NCBI GenBank assembly: GCA_947456185.1
Contig: CANGPW010000024.1
Span: 1-35,038, forward strand
Origin: Bacteroidota bacterium
Lineage (GTDB): Bacteria > Bacteroidota > Bacteroidia > UKL13-3
Length of the DNA stretch: 35,038 nt
Direction of reading: 5' to 3'
The notes under the pieces are model-generated. The model worked only from the letters and a program-made list of their open reading frames with translations, did no database searches and had not been told where the DNA came from. Below are positions 1-7,807 of the stretch, in pieces (positions within the stretch are counted from its first letter, which is position 1; each line of letters opens with the position of its first letter). Both the position numbers and the translations under genes were made by a program.

Positions 1-2
1 AA

Positions 3-35
3 ACCTGGAAAAGTATGTTGTTGCCGGATTTTTAA
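3..35 (+). CDS. Possible 3' end of an upstream gene (partial)
   Basis: Reading from base 3 gives ten codons (TWKSMLLPDF) and a TAA at 33-35. The stop overlaps the A-tract of a good rho-independent terminator, which is where a plus-strand gene would be expected to end. The peptide is too short to assign to any family, and the other frames run through the terminator hairpin. The call rests only on the stop-plus-terminator arrangement. Confidence 0.25.
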   Translation, partial: TWKSMLLPDF

Positions 36-63
36 AAAAACCTCACTTTTGTGGGGTTTTTTT
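34..63 (+). terminator. Rho-independent terminator
   Basis: CCTCAC (41-46), a TTTT loop and GTGGGG (51-56) form a six-pair stem with one G-T wobble. It is flanked by seven A before and seven T after. It would stop transcription entering from the left before the large secreted-protein gene. Confidence 0.8.
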
Positions 64-308
64 ATTTTATTTAACTACCATTTTTTAACCATTTTTTTAA
101 TTTATGACGCAAGATTTTACTCTTAAAAGAAGAACTTTTGGAATTATTACTACTTTACGTAAAATTTTTAATCTTTAAACTTTAATACTTGTAAATAAGT
201 ATTTTTATTTAAATTGCATGTATTTAAACATTAAAAAATTTGAATCAAACTCTTCTTTATAATTCACTTTTACTAATTTCATCAAACTTTATAAAAAGAC
301 ATAGTTTG

Positions 309-3300
309 ATGCTAATATTTAGTATGTTTTTTATATTTAATAATTTGATTGCAGATACCAATTTTCAAATTAAATTTATTGAAAATAAAGGGCAATGGAC
401 TTCTGAAGTACTTTTTAAAGCGGATATTCCTAGTGGACATTTATTTATTTCCAAAAACTGTTTAACCTATTATTTAATAGACAAAAAATCCGTTCATGAT
501 CACCAACATGGACAAAAAGTATATACTGGAAATGCACAAGTTGTTAGGGTGTTTTTTGATGGAAATAATTCAAAAAATATTGAAATTGAAACGCATGAAA
601 CTTTTGGTGAAAAATATAATTTTTTTATTGGTGATGAATCAACATGGAGAATTGGAGTAAGAGCTTATCATCAAATTATTCTTAAAAATATTTATCAAGG
701 AATAGATTTGGAAATTAATAGTAATGGTTATTCTGCTAAATCTAATTTTATTGTAAAACCATTTGCAGATCCATCCCAAATTAGATTGCGTTATGAGGGG
801 GCCGATTCTTTAACTGTTAAAAATGAAGATTTAATTGTCAATACTTGGGTTGGAAATATTGTAGAAAAAAAACCAGAATCTTACCAAAGATTTAAAAAAA
901 GTACCACTAAAATTTATTCTGCTTATCAATTAAACAATAATGTTATAACATTCAGGCTAGGTGAGTATGAAAAAGAAAAGGAATTAATTATTGACCCAAC
1001 TTTAATTTTTGGAACTTACGTAGGTTCTATTGCTGATAATTTTGGTTTTTGTTCTGCATTTGATTATTCAGGAAATACCTTTGCTGGAGGAACAGTATAT
1101 GGTGCTAGTTTTCCTAGAACAACGGGTAAATTCCAAGCAAATTTTGCTGGAGGAAATGGCTCTGGAGGAGAATATGCCCGTGATTGTATCATTACCAAAT
1201 TTTCACCAGACGGAACAAATATGTTATGGGCAACATTTTTAGGTGGAAGTAATAATGAACAGCCACATAGTATGAGTGCCAACAGTGTAGGAGATATTGT
1301 AATAATGGGATCTACTTATTCCTCAAATTTTCCTGTTTCTAGCAATGGATATGATAGAACTTTTAATGGGTTAACAGATATATTTATAAGTAAATTAAGC
1401 AGTGATGGAAATACTTTAATAGGATCAAGTTTTTTAGGTGGTGCCAAACGAGATGGTATTACAGGAATAGAAGAAAATGGTTACCCAACTTATAATGGAA
1501 TTTTATGTTATAATTATGCTGATTGGTATCGAGGTGAAATCATTGTAGATAGGTTTGATAATATTTATATATCAAGTGTTACATCATCTACCAATATCGA
1601 TTTGTTTCCATTGCCAAATGCAATACAACCATCCTATGGAGGTGGAATTACGGATGGAGTAATTGCCAAGTTCAATTCTTCTTTATCAGCTTTAAATTTT
1701 TGTACTTATATTGGTGGATCTGGTGATGATGCTTGCTATGCAATTATTGTTGATATATTAAATAATTTGTATGTAACAGGAGGAACTACTTCCAATAATT
1801 TACCAAATGTAAATACTAATTTTGCTTATCATGGTGGAGTTGATGGTTTTATTTTAAGAACAAATTCCAGTGGATCGGTTTCGCCAACTACTGTTTATGT
1901 TGGCACGTCAGGGTATGATCAAAGTTTTTTAATTCAGGCAAATGACAGAGGAGATGTTTATGTTATAGGACAAACTACAGGCACAATACCAATTTCTTCA
2001 GGTGTTTATGGAATACCAAATGCAAAGCAATTTATTAAAGGATTTAATAGTACTTTAACTAATGAAATTGTATCAACTACTTTTGGAAAATCGTCATCAT
2101 TTCCAAGTTTATCTCCTACGGCTTTTGTAATAGATAAATGTGATCGGTTATATTTTAGTGGTTGGGGAGGAAGAGTAAATGCTGGTAATAACCCTAATAC
2201 AGATGATACATATGGTTTACCCACTACCTCAAATGCATTTCAAAGAACAACCGATGGCAGTGATTTTTATTTAATGATATTAGGAGATGGGTTGAAAGAA
2301 CTTACCTATGCTAGTTTTTATGGTGGAACATTAAGTCCTGAACATGTAGATGGAGGAACCAGTCATTTTGATCAAAATTTTATTATTTATCAAACTGTTT
2401 GTGCTGGTTGCTGGGGAAATAATGATTTTCCTACAACACCAGGTGCTTGGAGTAATTCAAACCCAAGCAAAAATGCCAATGGTAATGGTTGTAATATAGG
2501 TGTATTCAAATTTAACTTGGATGCTTCTATTTATTCTCCTGAATTTAGAGATACCATTTTATATGTAAATGCAGGTGATACATTGAATTTTTTAGCAAAT
2601 ATTATTGACAAGGACTTTGATTCTGTTAATGTTTCAGCTAGTGGATCAATATTTTTATCTGGAGCAAATCCTGCAAGTTTTAATGTAGTAAGTAGGAACA
2701 AAGGCTTAACACAAGCACGGTTAACTTGGCCAACTTTATGTAAAGATTTTTTACCTGATACTTTTATTGTAGATTTAAATTTAATAGATGATGCTTGCCC
2801 AATTTCTAAAACAGGGTCAGGAAAAATTAAAATTATAGTTTTGTCTCCACCAATTTCACCACCATTTCTTGAGTGTTTAAATAGCTTATCAACTAATTTG
2901 GTAAAAGTAAAATGGGAAGCATATAATCAAAAACCAAGTACTTTTGGGTATTTAAAATTGCTAAAAAGTACCAATAATAGTCCGTTTGTTTTAATAGATA
3001 CTATTGTCAATTGGCAAACAAATGAAAGGTTAGACTTTAACGCATTTAACCATAGAATTATTCAAACTAGATATATGCTAATTGGAGTAAATAATTGTGG
3101 AATTATTGGCGATACAAGTAGAATAATTTATAGTATTTATGAAGGTGATACAATGGCTAATCCTGGATTTTTAAATGTAAATGATACTGTAATTGAATTT
3201 GTAAAAACAGATATTTTAAATGCAAGTTTTACTATTGAAGGTTCAGGAAGTAAAGATTCTATTTTTGCTGAACTTTCCGGAAGTTTATTAGGTTTTAAAG

Positions 3301-4619
3301 ATTTAGCAATTGTAAAAACGGATGGTTTGAATGCTGCAACTGTTACATTTAGAATGATAACTGATTGTAATACTGAAATTAAATCTTGGGATTTATTTTT
3401 TAAAGTGCGAGATAATCAATGTCCACAACCACGAGAAAAAACCAAAGTTATTAGAATAAATATTTTGCCAATTAGCAATATTCCATTACCTGTTTTACAG
3501 TGTCCGTTAAAGCTAAATAATCAAACAGTAAAAGTGGTTTTACCTAAAATTACTACCAATAGGTATTTTAAGAAATTTAAATTAATAAGGTACAATGCAA
3601 ATAATTATGCAAGTACATTAGGCGAATACTCAAGTTGGAATTTTGATAGTTCATTTATTGATAAATTGGCAATTGATAATTCAACAATTAATTATTGTTA
3701 TCAAACGGTAAGCTTTGATATTTGTGACAAACCAGCTGATAGTTCTAATATTATTTGTTTGCGAATGAATAATGCCATTTACCCACAAAAAATAACTTGG
3801 AATACAGTTACTGTAAAAAATGATCAAGTTGTAAAATTGATTTGGAATAAATCATTGAATGATTCAATGCATTTTTTAAATTATAACATTTATAAAATGC
3901 AAGACAGAAATGGAAATGGATTTACGTATTTAAATACGTTAAATTCAATTAATGATACCTCATTTACTGATACAGATGTTAAAGTAGATGATCATTCTTA
4001 TTGTTATAAAATTACCAATTCAAATGAATGTGGTTTAGAAAGTTTAAATAATGATTCTGCTTGCAGTATATTATTAAAAGGAATTTCTGAAAAATTAGTT
4101 CATACATTAACTTGGCAAGATTTTAATTACTGGACACTTGGAACCCAAAAATTTGATTTGTTAAAAGCCAATGATTATAACAGGAATATGGTTAATATTT
4201 TGCCAAATAATACCAAACAACTTGCTTTTCAAGACAGAACATTTGATTATCAAGTTGGCTTATATTTTTATCAAATTGTAGCCCATCAAAACCCCAATAT
4301 TGGCAATGCAATTAGTGAATCAAATACCATTGAATTAATGCAATCTCCTTATGTATATGCACCAAATGCATATACTGCGAATGGCGATAATTTAAATGAT
4401 GTTTGGAAAGTTGAGCAAGCTTTTGTGAAAGAATTTAACTTAAAAATTTATAACCGTTGGGGTCAATTACTTTTTGAAACCAATGATAAAAATAAACCAT
4501 TTAGTTTAAACTTAACCAGTCAGTTAATAGCAAACGATGTATATGTTTATATAATAAATTACTCAGGTTGGACAGGAGAAAGCAATACTTTAAAAGGTAA
4601 CTTTACCGTTTTGAAATAA
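309..4619 (+). CDS. Secreted DUF7948/SBBP beta-propeller protein with T9SS type-B sorting domain
   Basis: Large exported protein of about 1,436 residues. I start it at the ATG at 309, which gives a compact signal peptide (MLIFSMFFIFNNLIA, then DTNF). An in-frame TTG at 240 would add 23 residues in front of it. Residues about 24-230 carry the ENKGQW opening of the DUF7948 domain. About 234-730 hold repeated SBBP-type propeller blades (TYVGS, TFLGGS, SSFLGGA, TYIGGSGDDACYA). Two related beta-sandwich plus fibronectin-like modules follow at about 742-940 and 950-1120, then another fibronectin-like domain. Residues 1345-1436 match the gliding-motility-associated C-terminal (CHU_C, type B) sorting domain: APNAYTANGDNLND, then IYNRWGQLLFET, then KGNFTVLK. 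In this family that domain directs type IX secretion across the outer membrane. An adhesin or extracellular matrix role is likely, but no enzymatic motif is visible. Confidence 0.9.
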   Translation: MLIFSMFFIFNNLIADTNFQIKFIENKGQWTSEVLFKADIPSGHLFISKNCLTYYLIDKKSVHDHQHGQKVYTGNAQVVRVFFDGNNSKNIEIETHETFGEKYNFFIGDESTWRIGVRAYHQIILKNIYQGIDLEINSNGYSAKSNFIVKPFADPSQIRLRYEGADSLTVKNEDLIVNTWVGNIVEKKPESYQRFKKSTTKIYSAYQLNNNVITFRLGEYEKEKELIIDPTLIFGTYVGSIADNFGFCSAFDYSGNTFAGGTVYGASFPRTTGKFQANFAGGNGSGGEYARDCIITKFSPDGTNMLWATFLGGSNNEQPHSMSANSVGDIVIMGSTYSSNFPVSSNGYDRTFNGLTDIFISKLSSDGNTLIGSSFLGGAKRDGITGIEENGYPTYNGILCYNYADWYRGEIIVDRFDNIYISSVTSSTNIDLFPLPNAIQPSYGGGITDGVIAKFNSSLSALNFCTYIGGSGDDACYAIIVDILNNLYVTGGTTSNNLPNVNTNFAYHGGVDGFILRTNSSGSVSPTTVYVGTSGYDQSFLIQANDRGDVYVIGQTTGTIPISSGVYGIPNAKQFIKGFNSTLTNEIVSTTFGKSSSFPSLSPTAFVIDKCDRLYFSGWGGRVNAGNNPNTDDTYGLPTTSNAFQRTTDGSDFYLMILGDGLKELTYASFYGGTLSPEHVDGGTSHFDQNFIIYQTVCAGCWGNNDFPTTPGAWSNSNPSKNANGNGCNIGVFKFNLDASIYSPEFRDTILYVNAGDTLNFLANIIDKDFDSVNVSASGSIFLSGANPASFNVVSRNKGLTQARLTWPTLCKDFLPDTFIVDLNLIDDACPISKTGSGKIKIIVLSPPISPPFLECLNSLSTNLVKVKWEAYNQKPSTFGYLKLLKSTNNSPFVLIDTIVNWQTNERLDFNAFNHRIIQTRYMLIGVNNCGIIGDTSRIIYSIYEGDTMANPGFLNVNDTVIEFVKTDILNASFTIEGSGSKDSIFAELSGSLLGFKDLAIVKTDGLNAATVTFRMITDCNTEIKSWDLFFKVRDNQCPQPREKTKVIRINILPISNIPLPVLQCPLKLNNQTVKVVLPKITTNRYFKKFKLIRYNANNYASTLGEYSSWNFDSSFIDKLAIDNSTINYCYQTVSFDICDKPADSSNIICLRMNNAIYPQKITWNTVTVKNDQVVKLIWNKSLNDSMHFLNYNIYKMQDRNGNGFTYLNTLNSINDTSFTDTDVKVDDHSYCYKITNSNECGLESLNNDSACSILLKGISEKLVHTLTWQDFNYWTLGTQKFDLLKANDYNRNMVNILPNNTKQLAFQDRTFDYQVGLYFYQIVAHQNPNIGNAISESNTIELMQSPYVYAPNAYTANGDNLNDVWKVEQAFVKEFNLKIYNRWGQLLFETNDKNKPFSLNLTSQLIANDVYVYIINYSGWTGESNTLKGNFTVLK

Positions 4620-4620
4620 A

Positions 4621-5394
4621 TTATAAGTAAATCAATAATCCTAAAAAAAACATTTCTAAATTTGTTTGAGTGCTTTTGTTTTGATATGAATTTAAATTGC
4701 CAAAACTATCAAACTTAATAGAAGTTGGGTCAACAATTTTTATTTCATTTCCATGATTTTGCTGGTATCGTAATTCCAGTTTTAATCCTTCTGTTAATTT
4801 AATTTTCAAACCACCACCTAAACCATAAATTTGTGTAACATCTCCATCTAAATTTTTAGTATCAGTTTTAGATTGATTATTTGCATCGGTATAATTTATG
4901 TTTTGTCTGGTAAAGAAAAATCTACCTCCCCAGTATGCAGTTCCAAATAAAGTAATTGGCCAACTAGAACCTAATTCTAAATCCAAATAAGGATACCAAC
5001 CATATGCATTGCTATTAATTGCAATCTTTACATTATTACTTTGGCTTGAACTTTTTCCACCAAAATATAAGTAGTCAAAACCAAGACCGGTAATAAGTGA
5101 AATTGGAAAATTTTCACTGAATAAATTTTTCCCTAATTTAAAACCAAAACCAATACCTTCAAGTTCAGGTAATGAAAATGAGCTTGTTCCATAATTTAAA
5201 TATGCACCAAATTGACCTTTGTTTCTAAAATTATTATCTTTTGAATCATTTATAAGTTGATTTTGGTTATTTATAATAGTATCTCCTTTTTTATTTTTAT
5301 TTATTTTATCTGCATTGGTATTAGGATTTCGTTGTGCAAATGCAGATGAATAAGTTAAAATAATTATTATAATAATTGGAATAAATTTCATCAT
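4621..5394 (-). CDS. Predicted outer-membrane beta-barrel protein
   Basis: A 257-residue exported protein. Residues 1-20 (MMKFIPIIIIIILTYSSAFA) form a signal peptide. A low-complexity, Asn/Lys/Asp-rich linker to about 57 follows. The rest is alternating hydrophobic and polar strands rich in Gly, Tyr and Phe (GQFGAYLNYG, ISLITGLGFDYLYFGG, AYWGGRFFFTRQN, GLKLELRYQQNHG), ending in a hydrophobic strand. This pattern fits a small OmpA-like or porin-family barrel, but I recognise no named family. Its stop lies one base from the stop of the convergent secreted-protein gene. A near-consensus promoter sits just upstream. Confidence 0.75.
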   Translation of the reverse strand: MMKFIPIIIIIILTYSSAFAQRNPNTNADKINKNKKGDTIINNQNQLINDSKDNNFRNKGQFGAYLNYGTSSFSLPELEGIGFGFKLGKNLFSENFPISLITGLGFDYLYFGGKSSSQSNNVKIAINSNAYGWYPYLDLELGSSWPITLFGTAYWGGRFFFTRQNINYTDANNQSKTDTKNLDGDVTQIYGLGGGLKIKLTEGLKLELRYQQNHGNEIKIVDPTSIKFDSFGNLNSYQNKSTQTNLEMFFLGLLIYL

Positions 5395-5402
5395 AGTTTT
5401 GA

Positions 5403-5434
5403 CAAAAATATATTTTTAAGTTACAGATTACAAA
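5403..5434 (-). promoter_or_regulatory. Bacteroidota-type promoter for the barrel gene
   Basis: Reading the minus strand, TTTG (5434-5431), a 20-base spacer and TATTTTTG (5410-5403) match the -33/-7 consensus TTTG-N19-21-TAnnTTTG. The -7 box ends only eight bases before the ATG, so the predicted transcript would have almost no 5' leader. Confidence 0.6.
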
Positions 5435-5504
5435 AAGTAAATTTTAATTGTTAAAACCTTTATTTGTTTTTCAAATTTTAAAACTAAAAAAAATATGCTA
5501 TCTC

Positions 5505-6404
5505 CTATTTAAAAATATTTTTCAATGCATCTTTTATATCTTCAAATTCAAATTTGAAATCCGCTTTTTCAATTTTTTTAGATGAAATATTTTGACTCAT
5601 TAGTATAACAGCAGCCATTTCACCAAAGGCAATTTTCAATAAAAATGCTGGAATATTGGGTAAAAAAAATGGGCTGTTTAATGCCTTAGCAATTTGTTTT
5701 GTCATTTCATGGTTTGAAACTGGATTTGGTGCTACTGCGTTATAAACGCCTTGCATTTTTTCATTTTTAGCGGCAAATAAAAATAAGTGAGCCATGTCTG
5801 TTATATGTATCCAACTAGTGATCATTTTTCCGTTTCCTAAAGCAGCTGATAATCCATATTTTGCAGGTGCGGCAACACTTTTTAAATAACCACCATCACT
5901 ACTCAAAACAATTCCCGTTCTTATTTTTACAACTCTAATTCCTATAGTTTCAAATTTATTCACCTCAATTTCCCATTGATTGGTTAAATCAGCCAAAAAA
6001 TCAGTACCAATTTCACTTTCTTCGTTTAATAAATGATTATTTTGGTTTTTATAAATTCCAATTGCTGAAGCACAAATAATCGATTTTGGTTTATTTTGTC
6101 TTCGTTTCAAGGTTTCAAACAACAATTGAGTTGACTTTATTCTACTATCAATTAATTCTTTTTTACGATTAGCTGTCCATTTTTTATCAGCTATTCCAGC
6201 ACCGGCCAAATGAATGATTACATCGACATCTTGAAAACAATTTTCATCTATTTGGTTTGTATAAATATTCCAATTGAAACTTTTTACACCGATTTTATTT
6301 TTTTTTGAACTTGTTAACCAATTAACATCTTCATTTTTATCTAAAAGCAATTTAGTTAATTCGCTGCCTATTAGTCCACTACCACCTGTAATTAGATATT
6401 TCAT
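5505..6404 (-). CDS. TIGR01777 family epimerase (SDR, YfcH/SDR39U1-like)
   Basis: Atypical short-chain dehydrogenase/reductase of 299 residues, close to the family's usual 295-305. The N-terminal dinucleotide-binding loop GGSGLIG is at residues 7-13, and HLAGAGIADKKWT (about 68-80) is typical of TIGR01777. SAIGIY occupies the usual Ser-Tyr active-site region, without a clear YxxxK. SWIHITDMAHLF (about 201-212), GVYNAVAPNPVSN and the C-terminal DUF1731 segment (after about 240) follow. Substrates of the family are largely unknown. It is divergently transcribed from a MerR/B12-type regulator 76 bases away. In other bacteria, genes of this family often occur in LitR-controlled light-response clusters with photolyases, so regulation by that neighbour is a reasonable inference. 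Confidence 0.9.
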   Translation of the reverse strand: MKYLITGGSGLIGSELTKLLLDKNEDVNWLTSSKKNKIGVKSFNWNIYTNQIDENCFQDVDVIIHLAGAGIADKKWTANRKKELIDSRIKSTQLLFETLKRRQNKPKSIICASAIGIYKNQNNHLLNEESEIGTDFLADLTNQWEIEVNKFETIGIRVVKIRTGIVLSSDGGYLKSVAAPAKYGLSAALGNGKMITSWIHITDMAHLFLFAAKNEKMQGVYNAVAPNPVSNHEMTKQIAKALNSPFFLPNIPAFLLKIAFGEMAAVILMSQNISSKKIEKADFKFEFEDIKDALKNIFK

Positions 6405-6426
6405 ATTTTATTTTATATAATTGAAA

Positions 6427-6458
6427 ACATTCATACTCTCATTATGTTTATGAAATGT
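6427..6458. promoter_or_regulatory. Imperfect inverted repeat in divergent promoter (possible operator)
   Basis: ACATTCATA (6427-6435) and TATGAAATGT (6449-6458) are complementary apart from one extra base, separated by 13 bases. They sit midway between the epimerase and MerR genes. A dimeric regulator such as the adjacent MerR protein could bind here. This is inference from position and symmetry. Confidence 0.3.
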
Positions 6459-6480
6459 AATAATAAATAATAATCAGCAT

Positions 6481-7389
6481 TTGGCAACGTTTTCTATAAA
6501 AGATATTGAATCATTAACTGGCATTAAAAGTCACACTTTAAGGATTTGGGAACAGCGCTTTGGCTTTTTAAAGCCAAAGCGAACAGAAACCAATATCCGT
6601 TATTATGATGATGAAGATTTAAAACTGCTTTTGAACATTAGTGTTTTAAACAATCACAATGTAAAAATTTCCGAAATTGCTAAAATGACAGCTAGTGAAA
6701 TGTCAAAATCAATTATTAAACTTTCTGATAATTCAAGTAAATTCACCCATCAAATTAAAGATTTAATTTCTCCAATGATGTCGTTTGATGAGTTGGGATT
6801 TCACAATAAATTAAATGAATTAATTAATGACATTGGTTTAGAAGAAACTTATATAAATATATTGTTGCCTTTTTTAGTTGAAGTGGGATTGTTATGGCAA
6901 ATAGGCGCTATTCAGCCATCTCACGAACATTTTGTAACCAATATTATCAAACAAAAACTTTTTTGCCACATTGATAATCAAGTTGCTAATAAAGGTGAAT
7001 GCAGGAAAAAATTCTTACTTTTTTTGCCAGAAACAGAAACTCACTCATTAAGTTTATTATTTGCAAATTATATTATTCGTTCCCGTGGCCACGATGTGAT
7101 TTTTTTAGGTCAAGAAGTTCCTTTAGAAGATTTGAAAAATGCTTTTAAAAATGAATCGCCTGATTATATTTATACAACTGCAACCATTGCTCATTTGAAA
7201 ATTCCTGTGCAAGAAATGCTTAATTTTTTAAGTGAAAATTGGCCAAATGCTCAAATTTTAGTTTCAGGTTATCAGTTTATTGTTTCAGATGCTCATATTC
7301 CAACAAATGTTCATATATTGAAAAAAGCAGATGAATTTATCAATTTCATTAATGGCATTTCCGTAGAATACTTAAGATTTGGGAAATGA
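6481..7389 (+). CDS. MerR family regulator with cobalamin-binding domain (LitR/CarH-like)
   Basis: A 302-residue transcription factor. The start is a TTG at 6481; it gives the expected MerR opening (FSIKDIESLTGIKSHTLRIWEQRF, residues 4-27), and no in-frame ATG lies close enough to replace it. Residues 4-75 are the winged helix-turn-helix. About 90-165 is the four-helix cap with W139, nine residues, then E149-H150, the Wx9EH signature of CarH photoreceptors. About 175-295 is the Rossmann-like B12-binding domain with E186 and H188 at the place of the lower-ligand ExH. The position after W139 is Gln, whereas Thermus CarH (from memory) has the upper-ligand His132. In the family, adenosylcobalamin holds the repressor on DNA in the dark and light releases it. 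Carotenoid and photolyase genes are the usual targets; none is in this window. Confidence 0.9.
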   Translation: MATFSIKDIESLTGIKSHTLRIWEQRFGFLKPKRTETNIRYYDDEDLKLLLNISVLNNHNVKISEIAKMTASEMSKSIIKLSDNSSKFTHQIKDLISPMMSFDELGFHNKLNELINDIGLEETYINILLPFLVEVGLLWQIGAIQPSHEHFVTNIIKQKLFCHIDNQVANKGECRKKFLLFLPETETHSLSLLFANYIIRSRGHDVIFLGQEVPLEDLKNAFKNESPDYIYTTATIAHLKIPVQEMLNFLSENWPNAQILVSGYQFIVSDAHIPTNVHILKKADEFINFINGISVEYLRFGK

Positions 7390-7807
7390 GATTTGGAGAG
7401 TATGAGAATTTTTTTTAATTACTCATCTTCCAATTTTCATTTTCTGTTTTAACAACTTATATATTTGATTCGGTTAATTAAAAACCTACAAAATATTTTT
7501 GCTTATTATGATTTTTTTAAAGTAAAACAAGTTGAATTTTAGCATTGTTTTATTAATTATCAATTTATTAAATGAAATGTGCGTTTTCACTACTTTTATA
7601 TTTTATTTTGAATAAATCATCTTTCAAAAAAATAAATAAAATTGTTAATATTTTTTGTTAAATTATTTTGAAGCTAAATTAACTTTTTTTTCAAAACAGT
7701 TAATTCGTTTATCTATATCAAATTCCAATCCAATTTACTAAACTAAATTAGTAAAATACTTTTAGTAAAATCTATTATTTTCGCCCAATATCATCATTAG
7801 TGCAAAT
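7390..7807. other. 418-base gene-free gap upstream of icmF
   Basis: Very AT-rich, with no ORF, tRNA or riboswitch that I can recognise; in particular, no B12-riboswitch box is apparent. Two stand-alone -7-like boxes, TATATTTG (7460-7467) and TATTTTTG (7494-7501), have no -33 partner at the right distance and may be chance. The notable structure is at the right end: an inverted repeat plus a third half-site directly before icmF, listed separately. Confidence 0.6.
7734..7783 (+). promoter_or_regulatory. Probable icmF promoter with three operator-like half-sites
   Basis: TTTACTAA (7734-7741) and TTAGTAAA (7748-7755) form a perfect 8-bp inverted repeat with a 6-base loop. A second TTAGTAAAAT copy is at 7762-7771. 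The three half-sites begin exactly 14 bases apart (7734, 7748, 7762). TATTTTCG (7776-7783), one mismatch from the -7 consensus, follows and leaves about 24 bases to the ATG. The repeats would cover the -33 region and spacer, a placement that suits a repressor. Confidence 0.5.

Noticed and set aside
240-308. TTG-initiated extension of the large secreted protein
   Set aside because: It would put 23 residues with Lys and Arg before a complete signal peptide that begins at the ATG at 309. A second short hydrophobic stretch makes it tempting, but the ATG gives a standard export signal.
7390-7807. Cobalamin riboswitch upstream of icmF
   Set aside because: The region is too AT-poor in structure for the B12 box and lacks the conserved GCCACTG-type segment; I see no multi-stem fold.
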